64,000 nucleotides of DNA from Petrimonas sp. IBARAKI (GCA_002356435.2 AP018040.2:1054001-1118000); one strand, 5' to 3'. Positions 43,258-52,120 are shown, counted from the stretch's first letter. The notes: a model not told the origin generated them from the sequence alone. Numbers and translations: made by a program.

Positions 43258-43903
43258 TTTCTTCCGCCCCCGCATATTTTTTCAACAACTCCACTGAAAA
43301 GTCTGTTGCTTCCTCCAGGCCTTCTCTTCCGGAATATCCGTTTATAATCATCAACAGGTGGGTTGTTTCCCCGGTTATTTTTGTGCGTTCTTCGTCGCTG
43401 GTAGGTGTGCCTATTCCCCCAACTTCATCCCGGTAGACAGGCAATCCTTCGATGTTTAACAAACCACGGCCAATAGCTTCAAATTTTTCTCCGGCTGTTC
43501 CAATGCCCAAAACCAGATTACCCTGAATTTTATCATAATCAAACCCTCCGATGGAATATCCGGTTTTCAGCGAAACAAAATTTATCAGATCTACCAACGT
43601 ATCGATCGGATATAAATCTATACCCTTAATTATCCGTCTGCACAATGCTTCTGCCGATGGCCGGTACCGGTTAGGATCTTTTCCCAGATTTTTATACACC
43701 TGTCGCGTGGCAAAAATTGCTTTTCTTTTGTTTATATCTTCCATTTTATACCTTGCCCGGAAATCTGTCGAAAATACCTCCACCTCTTTCCATAATTTTT
43801 CGTTGTGAGGGGAATTTTTTACCCTGCAGATTATGGCAGAGAAGCAAAACTCGGGACAAGCCCGGAAAATTTCGTCGCTGACGGTTATCTTGATCTCGCT
43901 CAT
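43232..43903 (-). CDS. B3/B4 tRNA-editing-type domain protein
   Basis: A 223-residue stand-alone B3/B4 domain, related to the editing module of phenylalanyl-tRNA synthetase beta. Typical segments are KAIFATRQVYKNLGKDPNRYRPSAEALCRR, LVDLINFVSLKTGYSIGGFD, RDEVGGIGTPTSDEERTKI and HLLMIINGYSG. Such stand-alone proteins may clear mischarged tRNAs or bind an unusual ligand; function is unproved. It ends tail-to-tail within the histidine kinase gene. The long leader (43904-44084) is discussed in findings. Confidence 0.8.
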   Translation of the reverse strand: MSEIKITVSDEIFRACPEFCFSAIICRVKNSPHNEKLWKEVEVFSTDFRARYKMEDINKRKAIFATRQVYKNLGKDPNRYRPSAEALCRRIIKGIDLYPIDTLVDLINFVSLKTGYSIGGFDYDKIQGNLVLGIGTAGEKFEAIGRGLLNIEGLPVYRDEVGGIGTPTSDEERTKITGETTHLLMIINGYSGREGLEEATDFSVELLKKYAGAEEIILSSTKS

Positions 43904-44084
43904 TCTTATTTATTGTTTAATTTTCGTATGCATTAGCTGCTGCCCCTCATACAACTAAATATGAGATATCTGGATGTTTTATGGGTTGCCCGTTAGATGA
44001 GACAGGCATAATGCCGGCCCCTGGTTACCGCAGTGCCAGGCAATAAATATAAACCTTTTTGAAGGTCAATGAATCACAAATTTA
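43904..44084 (-). promoter_or_regulatory. Long structured leader candidate upstream of the B3/B4 gene
   Basis: A TAAATTTG element (44077-44084) on the minus strand would give a leader of about 165 bases. It contains a CCTGG/CCAGG hairpin and a GGCAT/ATGCC hairpin between about 43995 and 44045. It does not match the SAM-I, TPP or cobalamin consensus that I know. The promoter has no clear -33 element. This interval has no gene of its own. Confidence 0.3.
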
Positions 44085-44154
44085 CAAAATCTCCACCAAA
44101 CTTTTCAGTATTTAGCGCAAGGGAATGAATTTATGAAAAATAACTTACAAAAAG

Positions 44155-44185
44155 TTGTAAAAAATGAGAGCAATGACTATATTTG
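44155..44185 (+). promoter_or_regulatory. Promoter of the coiled-coil/zapA unit
   Basis: TTG at 44155-44157, a 20-bp spacer and TATATTTG at 44178-44185, a full match to the Bacteroidota promoter. It lies 20 bp before the ATG at 44205 and rules out the earlier ATG at 44133. Confidence 0.75.
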
Positions 44186-44204
44186 CGTGAGTTTTTGTTT
44201 TTCT

Positions 44205-44498
44205 ATGACTGAAGAGAAAAGAAAGTTGTTGACTGATCTGGAGTTTCGTGTGAGACAGGTGATGTTCATGTGCGACACTCTTAAAGAAGAGAATATTCGA
44301 CTAAAATCTGATTTACAGGTTATTCAACAACAGTTAGTTGAAAAAACAGAGCAACTTAATCAGTTGAAAACAAAATACGATAGTTTAAAAACGGCAAGAA
44401 CCATTACTGCGGCATCGGTGGATGTGAGAGTTGCCAAAAACAAGCTGTCCAAATTAGTGCGAGAAGTTGATAAATGCATAAATTTATTGAACAGTTAA
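44205..44498 (+). CDS. Small coiled-coil protein, ZapA partner candidate
   Basis: A 97-residue protein starting MTEEKRKLLTDLEFRVRQ. Residues about 15-65 form a strong coiled coil with regular hydrophobic spacing (LKEENIRLKSDLQVIQQQ). It is 18 bp before zapA in one operon with one promoter. I infer a ZapB-like helper of divisome assembly, but coiled coils are poor evidence of kinship. The same gene pair is seen in other Bacteroidota, from general memory. Confidence 0.7.
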   Translation: MTEEKRKLLTDLEFRVRQVMFMCDTLKEENIRLKSDLQVIQQQLVEKTEQLNQLKTKYDSLKTARTITAASVDVRVAKNKLSKLVREVDKCINLLNS

Positions 44499-44516
44499 AA
44501 ACGGGAAATTTATGCT

Positions 44517-44816
44517 ATGGGCGACGAAAAGTTTTTATTAACGTTGGAAATTGACGGCCGGAAGTATCCACTGAAGATCAAACAATCGGAAGAGGAAGCT
44601 TTCAGAAAAGCTGCCAAGACAATACACAATAAGATCAATCAGTACAGGGTTAAGTTTGGTGGAAATCCCGATTTAATCGTACAAGACTTTATGGCTATGA
44701 CTGCTATACAGGCATTGGTGGAGAATTTTTCTATTGAAAGTAAGAATAATACGAAACCCTATGAGGATACAATCAGTACGCTGATAAAAGAACTGGATCT
44801 TTTTCTAAAGAAATAG
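44517..44816 (+). CDS. zapA: Cell division protein ZapA
   Basis: A 99-residue ZapA that binds and bundles FtsZ at midcell. The N-terminal LLTLEIDGRKYPLKIKQSEE strand pair and the central DLIVQDFMAMTAIQALVENF helix are typical, and the C-terminus is a coiled-coil helix. It follows the coiled-coil gene by 18 bp and is closed by an elaborate terminator. Confidence 0.88.
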   Translation: MGDEKFLLTLEIDGRKYPLKIKQSEEEAFRKAAKTIHNKINQYRVKFGGNPDLIVQDFMAMTAIQALVENFSIESKNNTKPYEDTISTLIKELDLFLKK

Positions 44817-44847
44817 AACAGAATCCTGATTGTCAGGGCCAACTCAC

Positions 44848-44902
44848 ATCGCACTTTTTCACGGGTGATTTTAATCAATCCGTGGACAGTGCGATTTTTT
44901 TT
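44848..44902 (+). terminator. Long, bulged terminator hairpin after zapA
   Basis: Three stacked stems: ATCGCACT/AGTGCGAT outside, CACGG/CCGTG inside, and TGATT/AATCA at the tip, with small internal loops, then eight T. Much longer than a usual terminator. No other RNA gene could be recognised in the 182 bp between zapA and rny. Confidence 0.75.
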
Positions 44903-44998
44903 AACAAGATTCAACATAAAAATAAAGTAGAACCATCTCTCGTTTTTGATTGGATAAATTGAAAGCGGGGATTTTATAAATCATTAATAATCAGAAAT

Positions 44999-46528
44999 AT
45001 GGAAATAGTTGTAGGAGTTATCGGAATAGTTATCGGAGCAGTTATTGCCTGGTACTTAACCGGTAAGGCAGCAAATTCGCGTGCTCAGAATATTTTGAGT
45101 GATGCCGAGAAAGATGCTGAGGTAATCAGAAAAAATAAATTACTGGAAGCTAAAGAGGAAATTATTTCGATGAAGGCTGAAGCTGAAAAGCAGGCCAATG
45201 CACGTACATCGAAAATACAAATTACCGAAAACCGGTTGAAACAACGAGAGATGTCGTTGAATCAACGGCAGGAAGAGCTGGGTAAAAAAGGAAACGAGAT
45301 TGACACTCTTCGTGTTAATCTGGAGAATCAGCAAGAACTGTTGGACAAGAAAAGTGCTGAGCTGGAGAAAGTTTATCGCCAGTCTGTTGAACAGTTGGAA
45401 ACAATTTCGGGACTTTCGGCCGATGAAGCCAGGGAGCGTTTGGTTGAATCTGTCAAGGAAGAGGCCAAGACCAACGCTCAATCGTACATCAACGAGATTA
45501 TGGAAGAGGCTAAAATGACGGCAAACAAAGAAGCTAAACGTATTGTAGTTCAAAGTATCCAGCGTGTGGCGACAGAAACCGCAATTGAGAATGCTGTTAC
45601 GGTCTTTCATATCGATTCCGATGAAGTAAAAGGGCGTATTATCGGGCGTGAGGGACGAAATATCCGGGCGTTGGAAGCCGCAACGGGGGTGGAAATTGTT
45701 GTGGACGATACTCCCGAGGCGATTGTTTTATCGGGTTTTGACCCTGTTCGTCGTGAAATTGCCCGCCTGTCGCTCCATCAACTTGTTGCAGATGGACGTA
45801 TTCATCCTGCAAGGATCGAGGAGGTGGTATCTAAAGTGAAGAAACAGATTGAGGAAGAGATCGTTGAAACCGGTAAGCGTACGGTTATTGATTTGGGAAT
45901 CCATGGGATGCATCCCGAGTTGATCCGTTTGATCGGGAAAATGAAATACCGTTCCTCCTACGGACAAAATCTGCTTCAACACTCTCGTGAGACGGCTAAC
46001 CTTTGCGCCATTATGGCTGCTGAACTTGGATTGAATCCCAAAAAAGCCAGACGTGCCGGATTACTGCACGATATTGGCAAGGTGCCGGATGATGAGCCGG
46101 AACTGCCACACGCTATGATTGGAATGAAACTGGCGGAGAAATACAAGGAAAAACCCGATATATGCAACGCTATCGGCTCGCACCACGATGAGGTGGAGAT
46201 GACTACTCTCCTGGCACCGATCGTTCAGGTTTGTGACGCTATTTCGGGGGCGCGTCCCGGTGCAAGGCACGAAATAGTGGAAGCGTACATGAAACGACTG
46301 AACGACCTGGAAAACCTCGCGCTTTCGTATCCAGGTGTGGTGAAAACTTATGCTATTCAGGCCGGCCGGGAATTACGGGTTATTGTTGGAGCAGACAAGC
46401 TCGATGATCAGGATACGGAAAAATTATCCGCAGAAATTGCCAAGAAAATACAAACCGATATGACTTATCCCGGCCAGGTGAAAATTACCGTGATCCGTGA
46501 AACAAGAGCGGTGAGTTATGCGAAATAG
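44999..46528 (+). CDS. rny: Ribonuclease Y
   Basis: A 509-residue membrane-tethered endoribonuclease starting RNA decay. N-terminal helix (about 3-20, [17 protein letters not shown]), a coiled-coil of about 140 residues, a KH domain ([20 protein letters not shown], about 215-235) and an HD domain with [13 protein letters not shown] and the [10 protein letters not shown] metal residues. Length and order match the family. It is single-gene between two terminators. Confidence 0.96.
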   Translation: MEIVVGVIGIVIGAVIAWYLTGKAANSRAQNILSDAEKDAEVIRKNKLLEAKEEIISMKAEAEKQANARTSKIQITENRLKQREMSLNQRQEELGKKGNEIDTLRVNLENQQELLDKKSAELEKVYRQSVEQLETISGLSADEARERLVESVKEEAKTNAQSYINEIMEEAKMTANKEAKRIVVQSIQRVATETAIENAVTVFHIDSDEVKGRIIGREGRNIRALEAATGVEIVVDDTPEAIVLSGFDPVRREIARLSLHQLVADGRIHPARIEEVVSKVKKQIEEEIVETGKRTVIDLGIHGMHPELIRLIGKMKYRSSYGQNLLQHSRETANLCAIMAAELGLNPKKARRAGLLHDIGKVPDDEPELPHAMIGMKLAEKYKEKPDICNAIGSHHDEVEMTTLLAPIVQVCDAISGARPGARHEIVEAYMKRLNDLENLALSYPGVVKTYAIQAGRELRVIVGADKLDDQDTEKLSAEIAKKIQTDMTYPGQVKITVIRETRAVSYAK

Positions 46529-46532
46529 AACG

Positions 46533-46584
46533 GTTTAGCGTTACCGCTAAACACTACGAAAGCCGCTAATTTTAGCGGCTTTCG
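46533..46584. terminator. Double hairpin, shared terminator of rny and the convergent lipoprotein gene
   Basis: A first hairpin GTTTAGCG-TTAC-CGCTAAAC (46533-46552) is followed by a 12-bp perfect stem (46557-46568 and 46573-46584) with an ATTT loop. The second is close enough to both stop codons (rny 46528, lipoprotein 46606) to serve both strands. Both hairpins share AGCG/CGCT cores. Confidence 0.75.
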
Positions 46585-46605
46585 TTATTTATATGTTGAG
46601 ACCTG

Positions 46606-47910
46606 CTATCTGCGTCCTGAAGAAGACCTGGTAGAGCTGTTTTCATTGTCTCTCGTTGATGCTACAGACCCGCTGTTCCTTGAGCTGGATGAGCTTTGCG
46701 ATCTCACTGCGGCGTTACTTCTTGAGTTCGAGCCGGAAGAGCGCTGTGACCTTACTGTTGCTTCATTGCTTCTGGAAGAAGAGGACGAACTGCTGCTTCT
46801 GCTTACGTTGGCATTCCGGCTTTTGGATGTTTGCTGAGGTGCTACAGTTCTCGAAGAACCACCGTTTGATGAGCGTGAATTGTTTATTTCGCGGGTTGAG
46901 TTGCTGCTTCGGGCCGGAGTATTCCGGTTGTTGTCCGGGCGGTTGTTTATTGCTTCACGATTTGAAGTTCCTGCGGTCCTTGTGGTTGCGTTTCTGTTTA
47001 CTTCGCTGCTGCGTGCACCGGAGTTAACCGTTCCTCTTGTTGCCGGGCTTGTGTTCCCCGATCTCGAAACATTTCCGCCTCCGCCGCTCCTCGAGTTCCC
47101 CGGGGTGTATACGCTTACAGATCTGTCGTTAACCGCTGTCCTGCCTGAACGTCCATTCGTTTCCAATGTGCGTACATTCACGCTTCTTCCGGTAGTACTG
47201 CGGTATTCGTTGGCGGTGGGGCCGCTATAGTAGCGGTTGTTGTTGTAAACATAGGTGTTGTTTATGATGGTGGTTTTGTTGTAAATGTTGTGGTGGAAAT
47301 TTCTTCCGGGATAGTATCTGTGCATGTTTCTATGATACATATACCTGTTCGGTAAGAAAACCCAGTAGTTTATAGGCAGATTGATGTGTATGTTGATTCC
47401 CATCCTGGGACCCATGGGAGCCCATCCGTAGTATCCGCCGCCAGTTCTCCAAGTTACCCAGGCAGGTGCCCACTCATATCCGGGAATCCAAGCCCATCCG
47501 TAGTAGTCATCGTAGAACCACCGTCCGTAGTGGAAAGGTGCCCAGCCCCAGGAAAAATCGGATACCCAGGTGTTTCCGTAGTTGGTCATCACCCAATATC
47601 CATTGGTCGCATAGGGGTGGAAATTGCGTCCCACTCGTGGTATCCAGATCTCACCGTAACTGCTGTGTCTCATCCATCTGCCGTGAGGTCGCAGGGTATT
47701 ATAAAAAACCTGAATGCTTACTCCGTCCCGGTTATCGTAGTTGTTATCACCGTAATAATAGTCATCATCACCGTAATAGTCATCATCGTCGTAATAACCG
47801 TAATCCCTGTCGTAACCGTTTTGAGCATAAGCCCCGCCTTGAAGAGCCATGCAGGATGTAAGTAATGTTGCTACAAGGGCGATCAAGATGGTGTTTATTA
47901 ACTTTTTCAT
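46606..47910 (-). CDS. Trp/Tyr-rich DUF6600-type lipoprotein
   Basis: A 434-residue predicted envelope protein. A signal peptide ending LLTSC gives a lipoprotein (start at ATG 47910; a longer frame begins at 47991). An acidic Asp/Tyr tract (DYGYYDDDDYYGDDD) follows. The middle carries tandem Trp-rich motifs (GRWMRHSSYGEIWIPR, GYWVMTNYGNTWVSDF, YGWAWIPGYEWAPAWV), like DUF6600 repeats. The last 190 residues are low-complexity Ser/Arg/Asn. Trp-rich repeats resemble those of surface-binding and biofilm-related proteins; the function is unknown. It converges on rny. Confidence 0.8.
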   Translation of the reverse strand: MKKLINTILIALVATLLTSCMALQGGAYAQNGYDRDYGYYDDDDYYGDDDYYYGDNNYDNRDGVSIQVFYNTLRPHGRWMRHSSYGEIWIPRVGRNFHPYATNGYWVMTNYGNTWVSDFSWGWAPFHYGRWFYDDYYGWAWIPGYEWAPAWVTWRTGGGYYGWAPMGPRMGINIHINLPINYWVFLPNRYMYHRNMHRYYPGRNFHHNIYNKTTIINNTYVYNNNRYYSGPTANEYRSTTGRSVNVRTLETNGRSGRTAVNDRSVSVYTPGNSRSGGGGNVSRSGNTSPATRGTVNSGARSSEVNRNATTRTAGTSNREAINNRPDNNRNTPARSSNSTREINNSRSSNGGSSRTVAPQQTSKSRNANVSRSSSSSSSSRSNEATVRSQRSSGSNSRSNAAVRSQSSSSSRNSGSVASTRDNENSSTRSSSGRR

Positions 47911-48066
47911 ATCTGTAAGTATTAATGGGTGAAACATCGTTTTGTTTACCTTTAAGACAAACAATACGACGGATGGTTTAACGATTGGCATTTATTTTCC
48001 GCAAAGGCAATGGAGCATCCTATTATAGCAATGGTTTTTTTGTGCGTTATGTTAATCGGCCTGATG

Positions 48067-49206
48067 CTATTTCGGTATTTGCTTTCTATATTCCGATGGC
48101 GTCATGCCTTCCATTTTCTTGAAAACCCTATTGAAGGCCGATTTGGAGTTGAATCCACTATCGTAGGCAATTCCAAGTATGGATAAATTTTGAAATTCAG
48201 GATTGCCTATTTTAGCTTTTACTTCTTCTATCCGGTACCTATTGATAAAGTTGAAAAAATTTACACCGAATTGGTCGTTTATTACCCGTGAGAGGTGGTG
48301 TGAAGGCACATCAAGTGTTTCTGCCAATTGAGGAAGTGACAGGTCGGGATTGAGGTACGCTTTTTCCGTTTCCACAAAATGACTGATCTTTTCTGCACAA
48401 TCGTTCAATTCCTCTTCGGTCATAGGGATGCCTGCATATTTTCCCTTGTTTTTATCGGCGGTTACGTAGGTGTTTTTCTCTTCGATAACTTCCTGCGGAA
48501 AGATTTCCTTTTGCTTTAATCCGAAATATCCGATAAGAATAACAAAAAGGGACAAAGAAAGAGAAATGCCATCGGTACAGAATGCCAGTGAAAACAGGTG
48601 AAAGATGTGATGAATGGTTGTTGTAACCATCAGCATCGTCCAGACAATTCCGAAAGAGTAAACAAGTTTCCGGAGCCAATTGAGGTTGACGTTTGTGTCG
48701 GAAGAGAAGTTGTTGAAGATATTAATATCCAGTTTTTTGAACAATTGAATGGATGAAAGAAAATAAACAGGCCCGGATAAAACCGTCAGTGTTAAGAAAA
48801 GGTTGAAAAGAAAAGGCGGTTTGGAAGCATGTTCCACATGATCTAACCGGATTCCTTCGGAGATGCCCGGAAAAAAAGAGGCGATAAGCAGGTACAGGTT
48901 AAACAGCAGAAAGGGGAGAAAATGCAGTAGCCTTCCGGTGTTTAACCTGAAGCTATGCTGAATAAGCGAGGAGATATACAGGTATAAAAAAGGACCGTTC
49001 AGCATCAGCAGCGAAACAAAAGAGGCCGAAAGCAGGTGGTAAGCGGTAAACAACTTATGCGAGAAAAGCCCGTAAAAACCTGTATAGAAACCCAGGTAAA
49101 TCAGCCAACAAAAAAGAATTTTGTCGTGCCTGGCCATCTTTTTCTGAAAAAGCAGCAATGCAAAAAAAATAGCGTTGAATCCCGCGATTAAAAACAGGTA
49201 GTGCAT
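48067..49206 (-). CDS. Membrane-embedded AraC-family regulator
   Basis: A 379-residue protein with about seven N-terminal membrane helices (to about residue 240, for instance FFALLLFQKKM, HFLPFLLFNLYLLIASF) and a C-terminal AraC-type DNA-binding domain of two helix-turn-helices (LAETLDVPSHHLSRVINDQF and ILGIAYDSGFNSKSAFNRVF, closing with MTPSEYRKQI). Such proteins sense a membrane signal and bind DNA at the inner face. The target genes are unknown. It lies next to the end of the rnf operon on the same strand, separated by 74 bp, with no terminator recognised between them. Confidence 0.88.
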   Translation of the reverse strand: MHYLFLIAGFNAIFFALLLFQKKMARHDKILFCWLIYLGFYTGFYGLFSHKLFTAYHLLSASFVSLLMLNGPFLYLYISSLIQHSFRLNTGRLLHFLPFLLFNLYLLIASFFPGISEGIRLDHVEHASKPPFLFNLFLTLTVLSGPVYFLSSIQLFKKLDINIFNNFSSDTNVNLNWLRKLVYSFGIVWTMLMVTTTIHHIFHLFSLAFCTDGISLSLSLFVILIGYFGLKQKEIFPQEVIEEKNTYVTADKNKGKYAGIPMTEEELNDCAEKISHFVETEKAYLNPDLSLPQLAETLDVPSHHLSRVINDQFGVNFFNFINRYRIEEVKAKIGNPEFQNLSILGIAYDSGFNSKSAFNRVFKKMEGMTPSEYRKQIPK

Positions 49207-49280
49207 CTTTTAAGCTGGATAAAGAATGTAAGAAAACCCCACAACTTGTTTTCGAGGACTAATAATCAGAAGAGCAACTC

Positions 49281-49865
49281 TTACTTAAATACCTGGTCAA
49301 TCCCCGAGAACCCCATAAAGGCCATTGCGATAATTCCGGCAGTAATCAGGGCAATAGGAATACCCTGCATGGCTTTTGGAACTTTGGTCAGGGAGAGTTG
49401 TTCCCGGACACCCGAGAAAATAATCAGGGCCAGTGCAAAACCGAGCGAAGTAGCAATGGCAAATACTACCGATTGCAGCAGGTTGAAATCTTTTTGAATA
49501 ACCAAAATTGCAACACCCAGAATAGCACAGTTGGTGGTGATTAACGGCAGAAAAACCCCTAACGCCTGGTACAATGATGGCGAAACCTTTTTCAATATAA
49601 TTTCTACCATTTGTACCAAAGCAGCAATAACCAAAATAAAAGAGATGGTTTGCAGGTATCCCAGGCCGAAAGGATCGAGAATCCCTTTTTGCAGCAAGAA
49701 AGTGACAATGGTGGAAATGGTCAGTACAAAAGTAACGGCAAGGCCCATGCCGATGGCGGTATCTATTTTTTTAGACACACCCAGGAAAGGGCAGATTCCC
49801 AAAAATTGCGAGTAAACAATATTGTTTACAAAAATAGCAACTATTATAATTCCGATATATTCCAT
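49281..49865 (-). CDS. rnfA: Rnf complex subunit A
   Basis: A 194-residue integral membrane subunit with six helices, homologous to NqrE. Diagnostic segments are VNNIVYSQFLGICPFLGVSKK, TNCAILGVAILVIQKDFNLLQ and AMQGIPIALITAGIIAMAF. RnfA and RnfE form the iron-sulfur-binding membrane core that conducts electrons and ions. Last gene of the rnf operon. Confidence 0.95.
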   Translation of the reverse strand: MEYIGIIIVAIFVNNIVYSQFLGICPFLGVSKKIDTAIGMGLAVTFVLTISTIVTFLLQKGILDPFGLGYLQTISFILVIAALVQMVEIILKKVSPSLYQALGVFLPLITTNCAILGVAILVIQKDFNLLQSVVFAIATSLGFALALIIFSGVREQLSLTKVPKAMQGIPIALITAGIIAMAFMGFSGIDQVFK

Positions 49866-49925
49866 AATCTTCTTTTGTTTTGAGTTTCGCGTTCTCAGCG
49901 AAGTTTTTCAATAGGCAACCCAGTT

Positions 49926-50513
49926 CTACTTTTTCTGCAACTTATTAAACGCCGCGATCAGAAATCCCAGTACGATAAACGCACCCGGTGCAAGCACAAA
50001 GATGAGTGAACCAAAATTTTCCGGATAGATGGATAAGGAAAATACTTTCCCGGTTCCCAGTAATTCACGAATAGCGCCCAACAATGTGAGCGCCAGGGTA
50101 AATCCCAGACCAATACCGAAACCGTCGAGAGACGATGCCAAGACGTTGTTTTTGGACGCAAACGCTTCAGCACGTCCTAGCACTATACAGTTTACCACAA
50201 TAAGTGGAATGAAAATCCCCAGGCTCGCAGCTAAGGCTGGAACGTAGGCGTTCATCACCATCTCCACCATTGTTACGAAAGCGGCAATTACCACAATGAA
50301 TGCCGGAATGCGCACCATATCGGGAATAAGGTTTTTTAATGCAGAGATGGCTGCATTGGAACAAATCAACACAAACATGGTTGCCAATCCCATACTCATT
50401 CCGTTGATTGCTGAACTGGTTGTTGCCAGGGTAGGGCACATTCCCAACAAAAGCACAAACGTGGGGTTCTCTTTAATAAGCCCGTTTACAATGACTTTTA
50501 AGTTGTTATTCAT
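49926..50513 (-). CDS. rnfE: Rnf complex subunit E
   Basis: A 195-residue membrane subunit with six helices, homologous to NqrD: ENPTFVLLLGMCPTLATTSSA, VEMVMNAYVPALAASLGIFIPLIVVNC and LGRAEAFASKN are diagnostic. The ATG at 50513 overlaps the end of rnfG by 8 bp (ATGAATAA), so translation is coupled. An upstream extension to 50585 lies within rnfG and is not used. Confidence 0.95.
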   Translation of the reverse strand: MNNNLKVIVNGLIKENPTFVLLLGMCPTLATTSSAINGMSMGLATMFVLICSNAAISALKNLIPDMVRIPAFIVVIAAFVTMVEMVMNAYVPALAASLGIFIPLIVVNCIVLGRAEAFASKNNVLASSLDGFGIGLGFTLALTLLGAIRELLGTGKVFSLSIYPENFGSLIFVLAPGAFIVLGFLIAAFNKLQKK

Positions 50514-51162
50514 GACTCTCTCCTCCTTCCTCTTCCTGGTTGCTGTCAGGCTTGTTTTGTTTTGTGGCACTTGAATCAACATCACTTTTCTTATAAACCA
50601 TATATGCTCTGTTTATGGCTTCCAGGAAAGCACGCGAGGTGATGGTGGATGCGGTGATGGCATCGATTTGTCCGCCGTCTTTTGAAACACTTAAATTTCC
50701 TTCCGACAGGTTTCTGCCAACCACAACCTGATTGGGCCTGGCTGTATCGCGAAACCAGTCATTCATCTTTGATCCCAGTCCCGGAGTTTCGGCGTGCGAA
50801 AGAACAGCGTAATTGACTACCCTGTCTTTGGTGTCAAAACCCACCATTAACTGTATATTTCCGCTGAATCCGTTGTTAGAATAAGTGTTTATAGCAAAAC
50901 CGACAACCTCGTCACCTTTTTTGGCAGGATAAACCAATAACGAGTCGCCATTGGGTGTCGCCATTTTGTAGGCTTCTTCAACCGGATTATTGTCGAATTC
51001 GGGAACCACTTCTTTTATTGCGTTTTCTAATTTTAATGCCTTGGCTGCTGCTATGGGTTTGGCAGTCATTTTGTTCACTTGCGCCAGTAAAACCGCTACC
51101 ACTAAACTGATTATGGATAACGAAAGGAACATATTTTTGAATGTAGATTTTAATTTAGCCAT
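50506..51162 (-). CDS. rnfG: Rnf complex subunit G (covalent FMN subunit)
   Basis: A 218-residue subunit with one N-terminal helix and a periplasmic FMN domain. The flavin-attachment region reads DAITASTITSRAFL; the S/T-G-A-S/T-x-T pattern is altered to T-A-S-T, as in many anaerobe homologues, and the conserved Thr remains. It ends in an acidic tail (DSNQEEEGGESHE). It overlaps both rnfD (8 bp, ATGGCTAA) and rnfE (8 bp). Flavinylation would need an ApbE transferase, which is not in this window. Confidence 0.92.
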   Translation of the reverse strand: MAKLKSTFKNMFLSLSIISLVVAVLLAQVNKMTAKPIAAAKALKLENAIKEVVPEFDNNPVEEAYKMATPNGDSLLVYPAKKGDEVVGFAINTYSNNGFSGNIQLMVGFDTKDRVVNYAVLSHAETPGLGSKMNDWFRDTARPNQVVVGRNLSEGNLSVSKDGGQIDAITASTITSRAFLEAINRAYMVYKKSDVDSSATKQNKPDSNQEEEGGESHE

Positions 51163-52120
51163 TTTTCACTACCTCCCCGAATCTTTTTGGTGTTGTGTAA
51201 TTATTGATCAGCGGAGTAAAAGCGTTCATCAGCAAGATGGCAAATGAAACCCCTTCCGGGTAAGCACCCCACAATCGGATAGAAACAGTTATCAATCCGA
51301 TGCCTACGCCATAAATGAGCATCCCCGACTTTGTCATTGGCGACGTTACATAATCGGTTGCCATAAAGATGGCTCCCAGCATTAACCCTCCTGAGAACAA
51401 GTGGATAAGCGGGTTGAACATCGGAATAGGATTAAAGAGATACAAGATTCCCGTAAACAGGGCTACCGACAGGATAATCGATACCGGGATGTGCCAAGTG
51501 ATGATTTTTTTCCACAACAGATACGCCAATCCCAACAAAAGAGCCAAAGCGCTCATTTCCCCGATGGACCCACCTTCAAACCCCAGGAACATATCCTTTA
51601 TTGCAGGCAATGAATCGGGATTGAATCTCAGGTTTGATAAAACGGTTGCCGATGTTACTGCATCCGTTGTTGAGCCAACACTAGGTGTAGGCCACGTGGT
51701 CATTTGTGCCGGAAAGGAGATCAACAGGAAGATACGCCCTGCAATAGCAGGATTAAAGATATTATTTCCCAATCCGCCGAACGACATCTTTACCACACCG
51801 ATGGAAAAAAGTGCCCCAAGTGCCAAAATCCACACCGGTAGGTTGGACGGTACGTTGAATGCCAGTAATACACCGGTGATTATGGCAGAACCATCGAAAA
51901 CCGAAGGCTCCGTTTTCAGGATGAACCTGGCAATGAGGTATTCAAATCCCACACAGAATAATACCGACAGAGCCGTGATTATCAAAGCATCCAGTCGGAA
52001 CACATATATTGCGACCAGAAACGCCGGGATAAGTGCGATCAGTACGCCGTACATGTTTTTTTCGATACTGTCTCCACTGTGCACATGCGGTGATGGGGAG
52101 ACGATTAGTTTGTTGTTCAT
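51155..52120 (-). CDS. rnfD: Rnf complex subunit D (covalent FMN membrane subunit)
   Basis: A 321-residue, nine-to-ten helix membrane protein, homologous to NqrB. It opens VSPSPHVHSGDSIEKNMYGV, contains LLISFPAQMTTWPTPSVG and TDAVTSATVLSNLRF (flavin-binding Thr in the SAT motif), and has GAIFMATDYVTSPMTKSG. Together with RnfG it carries electrons across the membrane. It lies 94 bp downstream of rnfC. Confidence 0.94.
   Translation of the reverse strand: MNNKLIVSPSPHVHSGDSIEKNMYGVLIALIPAFLVAIYVFRLDALIITALSVLFCVGFEYLIARFILKTEPSVFDGSAIITGVLLAFNVPSNLPVWILALGALFSIGVVKMSFGGLGNNIFNPAIAGRIFLLISFPAQMTTWPTPSVGSTTDAVTSATVLSNLRFNPDSLPAIKDMFLGFEGGSIGEMSALALLLGLAYLLWKKIITWHIPVSIILSVALFTGILYLFNPIPMFNPLIHLFSGGLMLGAIFMATDYVTSPMTKSGMLIYGVGIGLITVSIRLWGAYPEGVSFAILLMNAFTPLINNYTTPKRFGEVVKNG

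Noticed and set aside
43980-44060. SAM-I, TPP or cobalamin riboswitch
   Set aside because: Short pieces such as GGGCAACCC recall riboswitch cores, but the order of helices and conserved boxes does not match any consensus I know.
44817-44998. 6S RNA gene between zapA and rny
   Set aside because: The interval is short and dominated by a terminator hairpin; the long paired rod with a central bubble expected of 6S RNA is not visible.
47386-47865. Plus-strand Val/Ile-rich frame over the Trp-rich lipoprotein
   Set aside because: Antisense of the repeated Asp/Tyr/Trp codons; low complexity produces a false membrane-like protein.
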